Positions 8,797 to 16,747 of a stretch of DNA of 34,841 nt are shown one piece after another (position 1 is the stretch's first letter; each line of letters starts with the position of its first letter). The stretch comes from Bradyrhizobium forestalis. Lineage in GTDB: Bacteria > Pseudomonadota > Alphaproteobacteria > Rhizobiales > Xanthobacteraceae. Below the pieces are notes generated by a model. That model saw nothing but the letters and a program-made list of their open reading frames with translations, made no database searches and was not told the DNA's origin. The stretch covers positions 1 to 34,841 of the forward strand of contig NZ_PGVG01000055.1 in the NCBI RefSeq assembly GCF_002795245.1, written 5' to 3'. The position numbers and the translations under genes were made by a program.

Positions 8797-10314
8797 ATGA
8801 AAGTGAAGAAGGGTATTATTCTTGGATCTGCGGCCATATTCGTGGGGGCTGGCGCACAGGCTGCCGACCTCCCGGTCAAGGCCAAGGCAATTGAATATGT
8901 GAAGATCTGCTCGTTGTACGGTGCCGGATTCTACTACATCCCCGGCACTGACACGTGCATCAAGCTGGGAGGCTATCTGCGCGCTGACGCCTTGCTAGCC
9001 ACCAACTTTGACTTGGATGCTGCCAGCAGCGGTGTGGCTGGCGCACGGAACCGGCTCAGCAACTACTATACGGCCCGTTCTCGCCAAGATTTACAAATTG
9101 ATACGCGTACTGCGACCGAGTACGGGGTTGTCCGCACCTTCGCCGAGTTGAAATTTACTTGGACTTCCGGGACTTACTCCGGGGCTGGCTCGACGGGCGT
9201 GAATGGCGCCACGGCCTATACTTCATCGGCCGGTTCTCAGGTCGCTGGTGGTGCGCTAGGCATCGACTACGCCTTCATCCAATTTGCTGGGTTCACGTTC
9301 GGTAGGGCCGAGTCGCAGTTCAGAACGCCTTGGGCTCAATATCCGGCGAACAACATGGAACTGCCAGGCAGCGGTGGATGGGACCCCGTGAACCAGGTTA
9401 CGTATACCGCCGACTTCGGTCAGGGCATCACGGCCTCTTTCTCGGCTCAGGATCAGGTCCAAAACTACACTACCACCGTCTGGAACGTGAGCGGTGCGAC
9501 CGCAGCAGGTCTTGCGACCGGAACGTACGGCGCCAACGACATCGGTGGTACGCGAGCTCCGGACCTAGTTGCTAGGGTTCGTGTCGACCAGGCTTGGGGT
9601 CTGTTCCAGGCATCACTCGCTGTGCACGATAATCATGCTGCTTACTATGGTGCATCCGAACTCACCGGTCATCCTGACGATAAATGGGGCTGGGCTGGAC
9701 AGCTGGCATTGTCGATCAAGAATCTGCCGACGGGGCCGGGAGACACGATTAACTTGACGGGCGTGTACACGAACGGTGCGAGCCGCTACAACTTCCAGGA
9801 TTACATGTCGACCGCCTATGCGATGTACGGTGGTACGAGCGTGGCTGGCGCGTACCAGAGCTTTGGGATCGCTGGCGTATCTGACTCAGTGTTCGTCACT
9901 GGGGCTGGCCAGGAATTGACCAAGACCTACGGATTCAATGGCGGCTACACCCACAACTGGGATCCGTATTGGAACACTTCTATCTTTGGCGCTTGGGCTG
10001 CTGTTCGGTATAACAACACGGCCAAGGGGTATATCTGCGGAGCTTTCGTTGCAAATCTCGCGCTTTCGAGTGGTCTGGGTGGGTGTAATCCAGACTTCAA
10101 CTACGCTGTGGTCGGCACGAAGACTTCTTGGACTCCCGTCAGGGGCCTGACCTTCACCGGCGAGCTTGCCTATATGATGCTCGACCAGAAGTATGCGAGC
10201 GGAAGCACGGTGACTCTTCCGCTCCAGTCGGGCGTCGCAAAGCCAGCTGCGGTGTATGAGCTGAAGGACCAGAACAGTCTGGTGCTGCTGCTCCGCGCTC
10301 AGCGCAATTTCTAG
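8797..10314 (+). CDS. Outer-membrane porin (alphaproteobacterial Porin_2 family)
   Basis: This is a trimeric beta-barrel general-diffusion porin of the outer membrane. The start at 8797 is set by GGAGGT at 8785-8790 and by a classic signal peptide, MKVKKGIILGSAAIFVGAGA followed by QA and cleavage before ADLPVKAK. The mature protein continues VKICSLYGAGFYYIPGTDTC and IKLGGYLRADA, which is the hallmark N-terminus of Bradyrhizobium/Rhizobium porins: a Cys pair and the first beta strand. It is 505 residues long, the usual size. It ends LLLRAQRNF with the terminal Phe needed for barrel assembly. A hairpin terminator follows at 10367. It is the clearest intact housekeeping-type gene here; its divergent neighbour is a MarR-type gene. 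Confidence 0.95.
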   Translation: MKVKKGIILGSAAIFVGAGAQAADLPVKAKAIEYVKICSLYGAGFYYIPGTDTCIKLGGYLRADALLATNFDLDAASSGVAGARNRLSNYYTARSRQDLQIDTRTATEYGVVRTFAELKFTWTSGTYSGAGSTGVNGATAYTSSAGSQVAGGALGIDYAFIQFAGFTFGRAESQFRTPWAQYPANNMELPGSGGWDPVNQVTYTADFGQGITASFSAQDQVQNYTTTVWNVSGATAAGLATGTYGANDIGGTRAPDLVARVRVDQAWGLFQASLAVHDNHAAYYGASELTGHPDDKWGWAGQLALSIKNLPTGPGDTINLTGVYTNGASRYNFQDYMSTAYAMYGGTSVAGAYQSFGIAGVSDSVFVTGAGQELTKTYGFNGGYTHNWDPYWNTSIFGAWAAVRYNNTAKGYICGAFVANLALSSGLGGCNPDFNYAVVGTKTSWTPVRGLTFTGELAYMMLDQKYASGSTVTLPLQSGVAKPAAVYELKDQNSLVLLLRAQRNF

Positions 10315-10366
10315 ATCGTCTCTGCATAGAAAGGAGCATCCAACAGGCTCTTAGCTAACCTCCAAG

Positions 10367-10397
10367 AAGGCCTTCGGCATGCCCGCCGGAGGCCTTT
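10367..10397 (+). terminator. Porin terminator hairpin
   Basis: AAGGCCTTCGGC and GCCGGAGGCCTT form a 12-bp stem with one wobble and a short loop, followed by TCTC. It lies 53 bp after the porin stop codon. Confidence 0.7.
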
Positions 10398-10977
10398 CTC
10401 GTCGGAAGCTGAACTCGGCGCGTTTGACTTGTTCGATAAGCTCGAAACGTCGTTGCTCTCGCCTCTGACCAGATATCCCGGTCGCGCGCTGTAAAGAATG
10501 AGCATATTCGTTTCGAGCAAGATCTCTAAACACACGACAATGCGGATGTCCGGGGCCATGCCCACGCACAACGCGAGGCTGTATCGCGGAAGCATGCGCA
10601 CGTTGCAGCATGAAGAAAATCGGTGTTCCGAAGCGCAGGGACCAAGATAGCTTTCTAAACAAAAAGTACCATCTAGATGCATCCATACGTGCTTAAACCA
10701 ATCAAACTCGCTGTCGCTTGAATGAGGGCCTCGCCCAACCCCTCATGCACGCAGAATTTAGGTGGATATCTCGTTATTTAGAGGAGTTCGCCTTTCCAGA
10801 TTCTCTATAGTACTCGCGATTGAGTTCTTTGACCCCTTGGAGGGATATGGGCGTCACTAACGAGCGAAGTCGAGAAACCTGCTTCCCAGATGAAATGGCG
10901 CTGCGACCATTCAAGGCTTGCCGAGAGCGGGCTCACCTCAGAAGAGTTCAGAAGCCAAGAATGAAGGAGCTAAGACA
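10398..10977. other. Intergenic region, no recognisable gene
   Basis: Frames open on the minus strand (about 10311-10686) show no family resemblance and overlap the porin terminator, so they are probably not genes. The sequence has lower GC than its surroundings between about 10690 and 10840. An AAGGAG at about 10964 serves the short ORF that starts at 10978. No sigma-54 element was found. Confidence 0.35.
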
Positions 10978-11118
10978 ATGACCGTCAGCAAAGGGCCGCA
11001 GGTGTTCCCGCGCACGGAGTACTTGCGAAGGCTTGCCGCAGGAAAATCGGAAATGGTCAATCGCCTCGGGAGGTTGCCGTTATATTCGCTGGATGCTTGC
11101 ATCCCATGGTTGATGTGA
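10978..11118 (+). pseudogene. M24 (Xaa-Pro peptidase/creatinase-like) N-terminal fragment
   Basis: A 46-residue ORF with a good AAGGAG ribosome-binding site. It begins MTVSKGPQVFPRTEYLRRLA, then AGKSEMVNR. The pattern 'FPR-EYLRRLA--K-EM--R' matches the start of the creatinase/Xaa-Pro-peptidase N-terminal domain. After about 30 residues the similarity is lost and a stop follows. The metal-binding pita-bread domain is absent. This is either a truncated gene or chance resemblance of a short segment. Confidence 0.45.
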
Positions 11119-11387
11119 TGGCCGCTCTCCTTCTGCTTGACGCGACCGCGAGATCCGCTGACATTTCATTCTGATCCGCCTCTGGTTATGGGGGATGCGA
11201 GCCCGGCTCGATCCATTTTCATCTTCTGTCTATCACCTCGTCCGGATGGTTGCGGCCTGCGCCGGCATGTGGTTTTCGCGCTGAGGACGCGCTGATCGCA
11301 CCAATCTGGATGCACCGAGTAGGTCGGCTCGGCTGCTCATCCGTCCTAGTCCAGCCTACCGCGGCTGGTCGCACCAAGTTAAGCGAA

Positions 11388-11497
11388 CAGAGGGCAATGA
11401 TCCCGCGTTCGCGTCCTTCCTGAAGAAGGGCGCCTTCGCGCCAATCTTCGCAGCTATCCGCTATAATCCTCATTTAGATTCCTTCTCTGAAGCGTAG
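11388..11497 (+). pseudogene. Unidentified C-terminal coding remnant
   Basis: A frame ending at TAG 11495-11497 reads EGNDPAFASFLKKGAFAPIF and AAIRYNPHLDSFSEA. It looks like genuine protein sequence: amphipathic, with no low-complexity bias. It stops 21 bp before the start of the CmcJ-like gene, the spacing expected for an operon partner. Upstream the frame hits a stop near 11282 and loses coding character. I do not recognise the family. It may be the end of a gene whose start is the M24 fragment at 10978, but this cannot be shown. Confidence 0.3.
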
Positions 11498-11518
11498 AAA
11501 AACTAGATGGGAGCGGCA

Positions 11519-12375
11519 ATGCGGGTTTCGGCGACGGCGCAAATCAACCGTGATCAGCTAAAAATCGGTGGAAGGTCAGATCGCCTTTGCTCGACGCTCG
11601 CCAAGTGAGAAGGCTCCAGCAATCGTTGTGCCCGGGATCCGATGGGTCCTGGTAAGCTATGACGTCAACATACGGGACGCGCGTCCGATCGTGGACGAAC
11701 TTTCTCTCGACAGAGAAGGTTTTACCCTCATTCAGCACAAGATATCCTGTGCGAAGGAGCGTGTTCCGCAGGTCATGCGCGACAGGTATCTTGAGGAAAT
11801 GGTCCCGTTCATCAAGGACTACTTCAAGGCCTCGTGGGTCGTACCCAAGCGAGACGCCGTTATCATTCGCTCTCTTGGCGCAGGCTCTGTTCCGCCGGCC
11901 GAGAAGGGAGCCGGTCTGGTCAGGCCGTATGTGGCCAGCTTTGCTCATATTGACTATGCGCCGATCGCCGGCCCGGTCATGGCGGCACGGGAAGACCAAC
12001 TCCAGGGCATTCCGATCCGGGCTTATTCTCGATTGATGATCATTCAAGCTTGGCATGCTCTCTCGGAGCCTCCGCACGATTTTCCCCTGGCGTTTTGCGA
12101 TGGCAACTCGGTTGTGGATACGGACCTGATCGAAACCGTTTACGAGAACTACGACGTCAAGCACAAGACTTGGCTCGTTCACTACAGTCCAGTTCACCGC
12201 TGGTATTACTTCCCGGAGATGAGCTCGGCGGAGTTCGCTCTGTTTAAGGGGTTCGATTCCGAAGACGATCACAATCCGAGGTTTCGCTCATGCGGCTTTC
12301 GACAAGCGTCGGGCTTACCCAAATGCGAAATCCCGCAGGAGTGTCGAGGCGCACTTCTTCGTGTACGACGACTGA
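11519..12375 (+). pseudogene. CmcJ/NvfI-family oxidoreductase-like gene, frameshifted near both ends
   Basis: The main frame (11568-12285, about 240 residues) reads VSYDVNIRDARPIVDELSLD, REGFTLIQHK, AGLVRPYVASFAHIDYAPIA, AYSRLMIIQAWHALSEPPHD, PLAFCDGNSVVDTDLIETVY and HRWYYFPEMSSAEFALFKGF, then DSEDDHNPRF. This is the pattern of the CmcJ/GA4-desaturase-like family, in which CmcJ assists cephamycin 7-alpha-methoxylation. A better start at ATG 11519 (GGGAG 5 bp upstream) reads MRVSATAQINRDQLKI and needs a shift near 11560. The natural C-terminus (HAAFDKRRAYPNAK, SVEAHFFVYDD, stop at 12375) needs another near 12287. The gene is probably inactivated recently. A SDR pseudogene follows 72 bp later. 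Substrate unknown. Confidence 0.7.
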
Positions 12376-12447
12376 GCGCCGAGGCGCGCTCTTGTAGTTG
12401 AGATCATTACACAAGTTCATAAGACTTGCGGCAGTTCGGGGCCTTAG

Positions 12448-13131
12448 ATGAGCACAGTTCTGATTGCCGGCGCAAATCGGGGCATCGGCCTTGCCATCGC
12501 GCAGCAATACGCGACTGAGTTTGCCGAGGTCTTTGCATGCTGCCGTGCTCCAGCAAAAGCCGATGACCTCAAAGCGCTCGCCGCGTCATCCGGCGGTCGC
12601 GTTCGGATCATTCCACTGGAGGTCGCTGAAGAGTCCTTGATCGCCTCTCTTAAGTACCCTGGGCGATCAGCCTCGACATTCTCATCAACAATGCCGGAAT
12701 CAGCGGCCTATCGGCCGACCGGATCGAGGCCGAAGGTTACATGACAACGATGCGGGTCAACGCCCTGGCTCCCATGCTGATCGCGCAGACCCTCTACGAC
12801 AACTTGAGACAGAGCACGCCGAAGAAGCTGGTGGCAATCACCGGCATCATGGGCTCAACGAGCAACGCTGCGGGCAGCAAGTATGCTTGTCGAGCCTCAA
12901 AGGCGGCACTCAACAATGGCATGCGTGGCTTGTCGCGCGCCTGGGCTCGAGATGGGATCCTGGTGGCGCTACTAAATCCTGGTTATGTGCAAACAGAGAT
13001 GGTCAAGGGACAGGTTGGTTTCATATCGGCTGACGAGTGCGCGAGCGTGCCTTATCGCTGGGATCGCGGAGCTCACGCCGGCCACGAGTGGCGTTTTTCA
13101 GGATTATCGCGGTGTGAGGATTCGCTGGTGA
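12448..13131 (+). pseudogene. Short-chain dehydrogenase/reductase with frameshifts and lost catalytic Tyr
   Basis: The start MSTVLIAGANRGIGLAIAQQ carries the Rossmann motif GANRGIG (residues 8-14). A frameshift near 12655 moves the next part to another frame: LDILINNAGISGLSADRIEA (NNAG motif), MRVNALAPMLIAQTLYDNL and LVAITGIMGS (Ser region). The YxxxK box, usually YAYRASKAAL, reads YACRASKAALNNGMRGLS, so the expected catalytic Tyr is Cys (tgt for tat). A second shift near 13060 is needed to reach the normal end AGIAELTPATSGVFQDYRGV and the stop at 13129-13131. It is part of the decayed cluster with the CmcJ-like and SnoaL-like genes. Confidence 0.82.
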
Positions 13132-13342
13132 ACGTTTGACGTCAGCTTAAAGGATTGATGCTCAAGCCTGCCGGCTAACTCTGAACTTGGCGACCGTGTC
13201 GCACCGGAGGTAGGTGCAGTTCTCGTTCTTACACGTGCATTCACACTCGGCGAATAGACTGAAATCGGACGACGTTTGAGCTCGTCCGCACAGACGCCAA
13301 CGCAGCCGCTTCTCCTAAGAAGGACCTGCAGAAAGTACCCGC

Positions 13343-13479
13343 ATGACAGAGCATTGCTATCGGCGCTTCTCGCGCGCCTTACGTCGCGCGATCAACGATC
13401 AATGTTTTTCGGATATCGAGGGTCTGCTTGACGAAAATGTCGAGTGGGCGCTCTACGGCCCATTGACATGTTTCCGTTT
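13343..13479 (+). pseudogene. SnoaL/NTF2-like protein, 5' part (split by IS21)
   Basis: It begins MTEHCYRRFSRALRRAINDQ, then CFSDIEGLLDENVEWALYGP, which matches the first helices and strand of NTF2-like (SnoaL-type) small proteins. A one-base loss after YGP shifts the frame; in the corrected frame it reads IDMFPF. A complete IS21-family element is inserted at 13480, with CGTTT (13475-13479) duplicated at 16230-16234. Removing the element restores DMFPFLGSRQGKHAVLEVIG. Such proteins can be cyclases, isomerases or hydratases; no function can be assigned. Confidence 0.75.
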
Positions 13480-13554
13480 CCCGGACGGTCACTTCAAATT
13501 CCCCCACTTGTGGTCGCGCAAACTCCCCCACCTGTGGAGCAGGACAAGAGGGTA

Positions 13555-14325
13555 TTAGGTTGACTCGGTTTTGCGTGCAAGCGCTTCGGCGGCTTCCTTG
13601 AGGCGGTAGCTGCGACCGTCGAACTCGAGCAGATGGCAATGATGCATCAGACGGTCGAGGATCGTCGTGCTCATGGTGTTGTCTCGGAGATAAGCGCCCC
13701 AGTCCTGCACGACGCGATTGGACGTGACGATGACGCTGCGGTGCAATTTGTAGCGTTGATGGATCAGCGTCTGCAGCAAAGCGCCAGCTTCGTCGGGGAT
13801 GGTGCGGGCGAGGAACAGGTCGTCAAGCACGAGCAGATCGCAGTCAAAGATGCTCCGCAGTCGAGCTTCGCGCTGAGCGGCGGGGCTGAGGGCGTATCGA
13901 TTGAAGAAGTCGTCGGCCTCGAGATACTGGACCTTGTGGCCTTGCAGGATGGCCTGGTAGGCGACCGCCTTGGCCACGTGCGATTTCCCGGTGCCAGGTT
14001 TGCCGATGAGCAGTGCGTTTTCGCCGGCTGCGACAAACTTCAGCGTGTACAGCTGGAAGCAGGCCTGACGCGGCAGTTTGGGATTGAAGGACCAGTCGAA
14101 CTCTGCGAGCGTGAGCTTCTCTTCAAGCCCGGATTGCTGATAGCGGCGAGCGATGAGACGGGACTGACGACGATCGAGTTCGTCCTGCAGGAGCAGGCAG
14201 AAGGTCTCGAGGAACGGCTGGTTGGCGCCCTGGGCCTGCAGGACACGGGTCTCGAGCGTGTCGCGTACGCCCGACAGACGCAGTTGTCGCAGGCAGCGAT
14301 CGATTTCCGGCAAGGTCATGGTCAT
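13555..14325 (-). CDS. istB: IS21 family helper ATPase IstB
   Basis: An intact IstB of 256 residues. It starts MTMTLPEIDRCLRQLRLSGV, with AGGAG 10 bp upstream of ATG 14325 (ATG 14319 is an alternative). Walker A is LLIGKPGTGKSHVAKAVAYQ, Walker B is DLLVLDDLFLA, and the sensor region is RSVIVTSNRVVQDWGAYL. The end reads DRLMHHCHLLEFDGRSYRLK. IstB is the AAA+ ATPase that assembles on target DNA and activates IstA. It lies downstream of istA with a gap of 46 bp. No defects are seen. Confidence 0.95.
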   Translation of the reverse strand: MTMTLPEIDRCLRQLRLSGVRDTLETRVLQAQGANQPFLETFCLLLQDELDRRQSRLIARRYQQSGLEEKLTLAEFDWSFNPKLPRQACFQLYTLKFVAAGENALLIGKPGTGKSHVAKAVAYQAILQGHKVQYLEADDFFNRYALSPAAQREARLRSIFDCDLLVLDDLFLARTIPDEAGALLQTLIHQRYKLHRSVIVTSNRVVQDWGAYLRDNTMSTTILDRLMHHCHLLEFDGRSYRLKEAAEALARKTEST

Positions 14326-14371
14326 CCTGGGCGATCTCCTGTGGAGGTTGAGAGGCAGTGTTGATCGGCAT

Positions 14372-16087
14372 TCAAGGTTGGCGTCTCGGTGGTAGCGCTC
14401 GCGTCGTCGGAGCTGGCCGGGATTGCGGAGACGACGCGAGCGCGGTTTGGCGCGGATCATCGTCGCCGTTGTTGAAGGGGCGGCTGTTGTTGCCGGCACG
14501 GTTCTCGGCGCCGAGGCGAAAGAGTTCGCCGTATTCGGCTGCGGGACGGATCAGGGGATGGTCCTGCGTCAGCGGCAGCGTCAATTGGGGAGCTTGATCG
14601 AGGCGATCGAGCGCCTGCTCGAACAGCCGCTCAACGATCGCGCGCACCTGTTTGTAGCGGTGGATGTGGTTGCGTACTGCGTGGTCGCAGGCCTGCTCGA
14701 CGAGCCGGGCGGGATACTTCTTCGCGAGCCCGACAATGCCCCACATCGCGCGCTGCCCGACGCGGCCTTCGGTGTCGAACAGGTGCTGACAGAGCGCCTT
14801 GGTTTGCGCTCCGATGTCGCCGGCGCTTGCCAGCAGGAAGGCGGTCTGACGGGATGGATTGAACGGGCGCTCGTTGACCGGCAGTGCGAGCGAACCCGGC
14901 CGTGCGGCGCGGGCATGAACGCGCAGCAGCGCCTGGGTGCTGCGGTCGCGTATCTCGATCGTGGTCTCGTAGAGGCGTACTATGACCTGGCTGCCGATCG
15001 GCGCGGGGCGCGCGGCATAGTCGCTGTGATCCACGCGCACGGTGGTGTCGTCGTAGACGGTGCGCACGAGCTCGGAGAAGTAACGGAAGCCGGTCGCGGG
15101 CAATGGCCGCAGATGCGGCTTCTCTTCCTGGAACATGGCCTCGACCTGACGCCTTGTGCTGCCATGGATGCGTTTGGAAGCCCAGTTGGCCTCCCAGTGC
15201 TCCAGAAACCTGTTCTGAGCCTCCAGTGACTCGAAGCGTCGCCCGGCGAGCGCGGTGCCCTGGGTGTGCTGAATCGCGTTCTCCACCGTCCCCTTGCGAT
15301 TCGGGTCCCGCACCCGTGCCGGATCGGCGACGGCGCCATAATGCGCGAGCACCGCGCCGAAAAGCCGGTTGAGCTCGGGCTCGTACAGGTCGGGCGTGAT
15401 GACGCCTTCCTTGAGATTATCGAGCACGACATAGCTGACGACACCGCCGAAATACCGAAAGGCCTCTTCGTGGAGCTGTGCCCAGACCTGCTGGCTCGAC
15501 TTCCAGACCACCCGCCGGAAGCTGCGCCGCGAGTAGCGCAGTGTCATCACAAACAGGCGCGGCCGGCGGTAGCGACCGCTCTTCGGATCGCGGGTCAGCG
15601 CGCCTTCGCCATAATCGACCTGGGCTTCCTCGCCGGGGCCAAACTCGAGACGGTCAAACTGTTTGGGATCGATGTGGCGCAAGGCGCGCACGAAACGCTT
15701 GACGCTCTCGTAGCTGGCAGTGAAGGCGAACTGGTCAACCAGATCCTGATAGATCGCCTGCGCATTGCGCTTCAGACGGGCCTGCTGTTCGATCCATTCC
15801 CGATGCGGCTCACAGGCTGAGCGGGCGAAATCAAACGTCTTGGGGGGCACCCCCGCGTCGATAGCCGGCGGTCGCGGAGGTGGGGGAGTTTGCCCATCAG
15901 CGGCCTCGGAGCCGGCGGTCACCCCGGGGGAATTTGCTTCTGCCGCTCGCTGGGCCGCGAAAATCGCCTGGTAGCGCCGGATCGTCTTGCGGTCGACCCC
16001 CGTCAGCCGCTCGATCTCTCGTTGGCTCTTCTGGCGCTCAAGTAACGTAAATACAGTGCTTTGCAGATGCGGCTTCAAGACGTTCAA
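14372..16087 (-). CDS. istA: IS21 family transposase IstA
   Basis: An intact 571-residue transposase. An N-terminal helix-turn-helix (LERQKSQREIERLTGVDRKT, IRRYQAIF) is followed by a Pro-rich linker and the catalytic DDE core: GEEAQVDYGEGALTRDPKSG (Asp 1), VVSYVVLDNLKEGVITPDLY (Asp 2) and RKGTVENAIQHTQGTALAGR (Glu). The C-terminal beta-barrel region follows (TVRVDHSDYAARPAPIGSQV). IstA cuts and joins the element ends with the help of IstB. Length and motifs are complete, so the element could still be active. Confidence 0.95.
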   Translation of the reverse strand: MNVLKPHLQSTVFTLLERQKSQREIERLTGVDRKTIRRYQAIFAAQRAAEANSPGVTAGSEAADGQTPPPPRPPAIDAGVPPKTFDFARSACEPHREWIEQQARLKRNAQAIYQDLVDQFAFTASYESVKRFVRALRHIDPKQFDRLEFGPGEEAQVDYGEGALTRDPKSGRYRRPRLFVMTLRYSRRSFRRVVWKSSQQVWAQLHEEAFRYFGGVVSYVVLDNLKEGVITPDLYEPELNRLFGAVLAHYGAVADPARVRDPNRKGTVENAIQHTQGTALAGRRFESLEAQNRFLEHWEANWASKRIHGSTRRQVEAMFQEEKPHLRPLPATGFRYFSELVRTVYDDTTVRVDHSDYAARPAPIGSQVIVRLYETTIEIRDRSTQALLRVHARAARPGSLALPVNERPFNPSRQTAFLLASAGDIGAQTKALCQHLFDTEGRVGQRAMWGIVGLAKKYPARLVEQACDHAVRNHIHRYKQVRAIVERLFEQALDRLDQAPQLTLPLTQDHPLIRPAAEYGELFRLGAENRAGNNSRPFNNGDDDPRQTALASSPQSRPAPTTRALPPRRQP

Positions 16088-16234
16088 CTCCCCGTCCCCT
16101 CTTCCCTAAAGGGGGCGAAAATAAACGTCCTGCTACGCGCTTTGCGGCCGATCAGCCGCCCAGCCAGGCGGAATTAGGTGGAGGAGTTTGAGGTGACCAC
16201 ACCCGGGGGAATTTGACCGACCGTCGGGGCGTTT

Positions 16235-16541
16235 CTCGGCAGCCGGCAGGGCAAGCATGCTGTGCTGGAAGTCATCGGTAACATCGCCGGCATTGTTCAG
16301 GTGCGGCGTTTCGGCCGCGAGATGACCATACTCGGCTTGAATTCCGCAGCTTCCATCTTACGCTGCTCGCTGGTAGCGCGCGATTCCAGAAAGCCAATTG
16401 CGCTGCGCCTTGCCCAATTCGCCCAATTCGAGGGCCGCACGGCTCATCAATATGCGCGCGCTCATCGACACCTTTGATCTCGTCGAGCAGGCTCTCGGTC
16501 ACTCAAGGGAGCCGATTTTTTTGGAGCGGAGCGAAGTTTGA
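16235..16541 (+). pseudogene. SnoaL/NTF2-like protein, 3' part (after IS21)
   Basis: This continues the gene cut at 13479: FLGSRQGKHAVLEVIGNIAG, IVQVRRFGREMTILGLNSAA, SILRCSLVARDSRKPIALRL and AQFAQFEG. A second frameshift near 16436 follows, then RLINMRALIDTFDLVEQALG and a stop at 16539-16541. The block 'R-A-F-K-GRL-NMRALIDTFDLVEQALG' is the typical last strand and tail of SnoaL-like proteins. The gene was damaged by two frameshifts in addition to the IS21 insertion. Confidence 0.75.
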
Positions 16542-16747
16542 GATTGCAAGCGTTTTGGGTCTGAGGGCCTAAAAGCTTGCAATTTCATTTTCAGGATTTT
16601 GTACTGTGCGACACCACCCGCGAACAGATCCATCTAATGCGTGCCGACCCGCTGGTTGTGCCGAACCGGCTTCGCCCGGTCTACGAAGTCCCAGTGAAGA
16701 CGATGATGGGCCCGCACCATCCAACGCACACTCCGGCTGATCCAGGC

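Larger units (their letters stand above)
13480..16229 (-). mobile_element. Complete IS21-family element (2.75 kb) inserted in a SnoaL-like gene
   Basis: The ends are defined by the interrupted gene and by a 5-bp target duplication CGTTT (13475-13479 and 16230-16234). The termini are imperfect inverted repeats: left CCCGGACGGTCACTTCAAAT, right (reverse complement) CCCCGACGGTCGGTCAAATT, both running into CCCCC. The inner direct motif CTCCCCCAC/TTCCCCCAC recurs near the left end. Both istA and istB are intact on the minus strand. Clean ends, duplication and intact genes make this the youngest insertion in the window together with the IS701 element. Confidence 0.88.

Noticed and set aside
10311..10686. 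Two overlapping minus-strand frames after the porin
   Set aside because: They overlap the porin terminator, lack a good start signal and match nothing recognisable.
11544..12272. Long minus-strand open frame opposite the CmcJ-type gene (242 codons)
   Set aside because: It is the antisense shadow of a recognisable gene and shows no domain of its own.
13633..14364. Plus-strand open frame opposite istB (243 codons)
   Set aside because: High-GC antisense shadow of intact istB.
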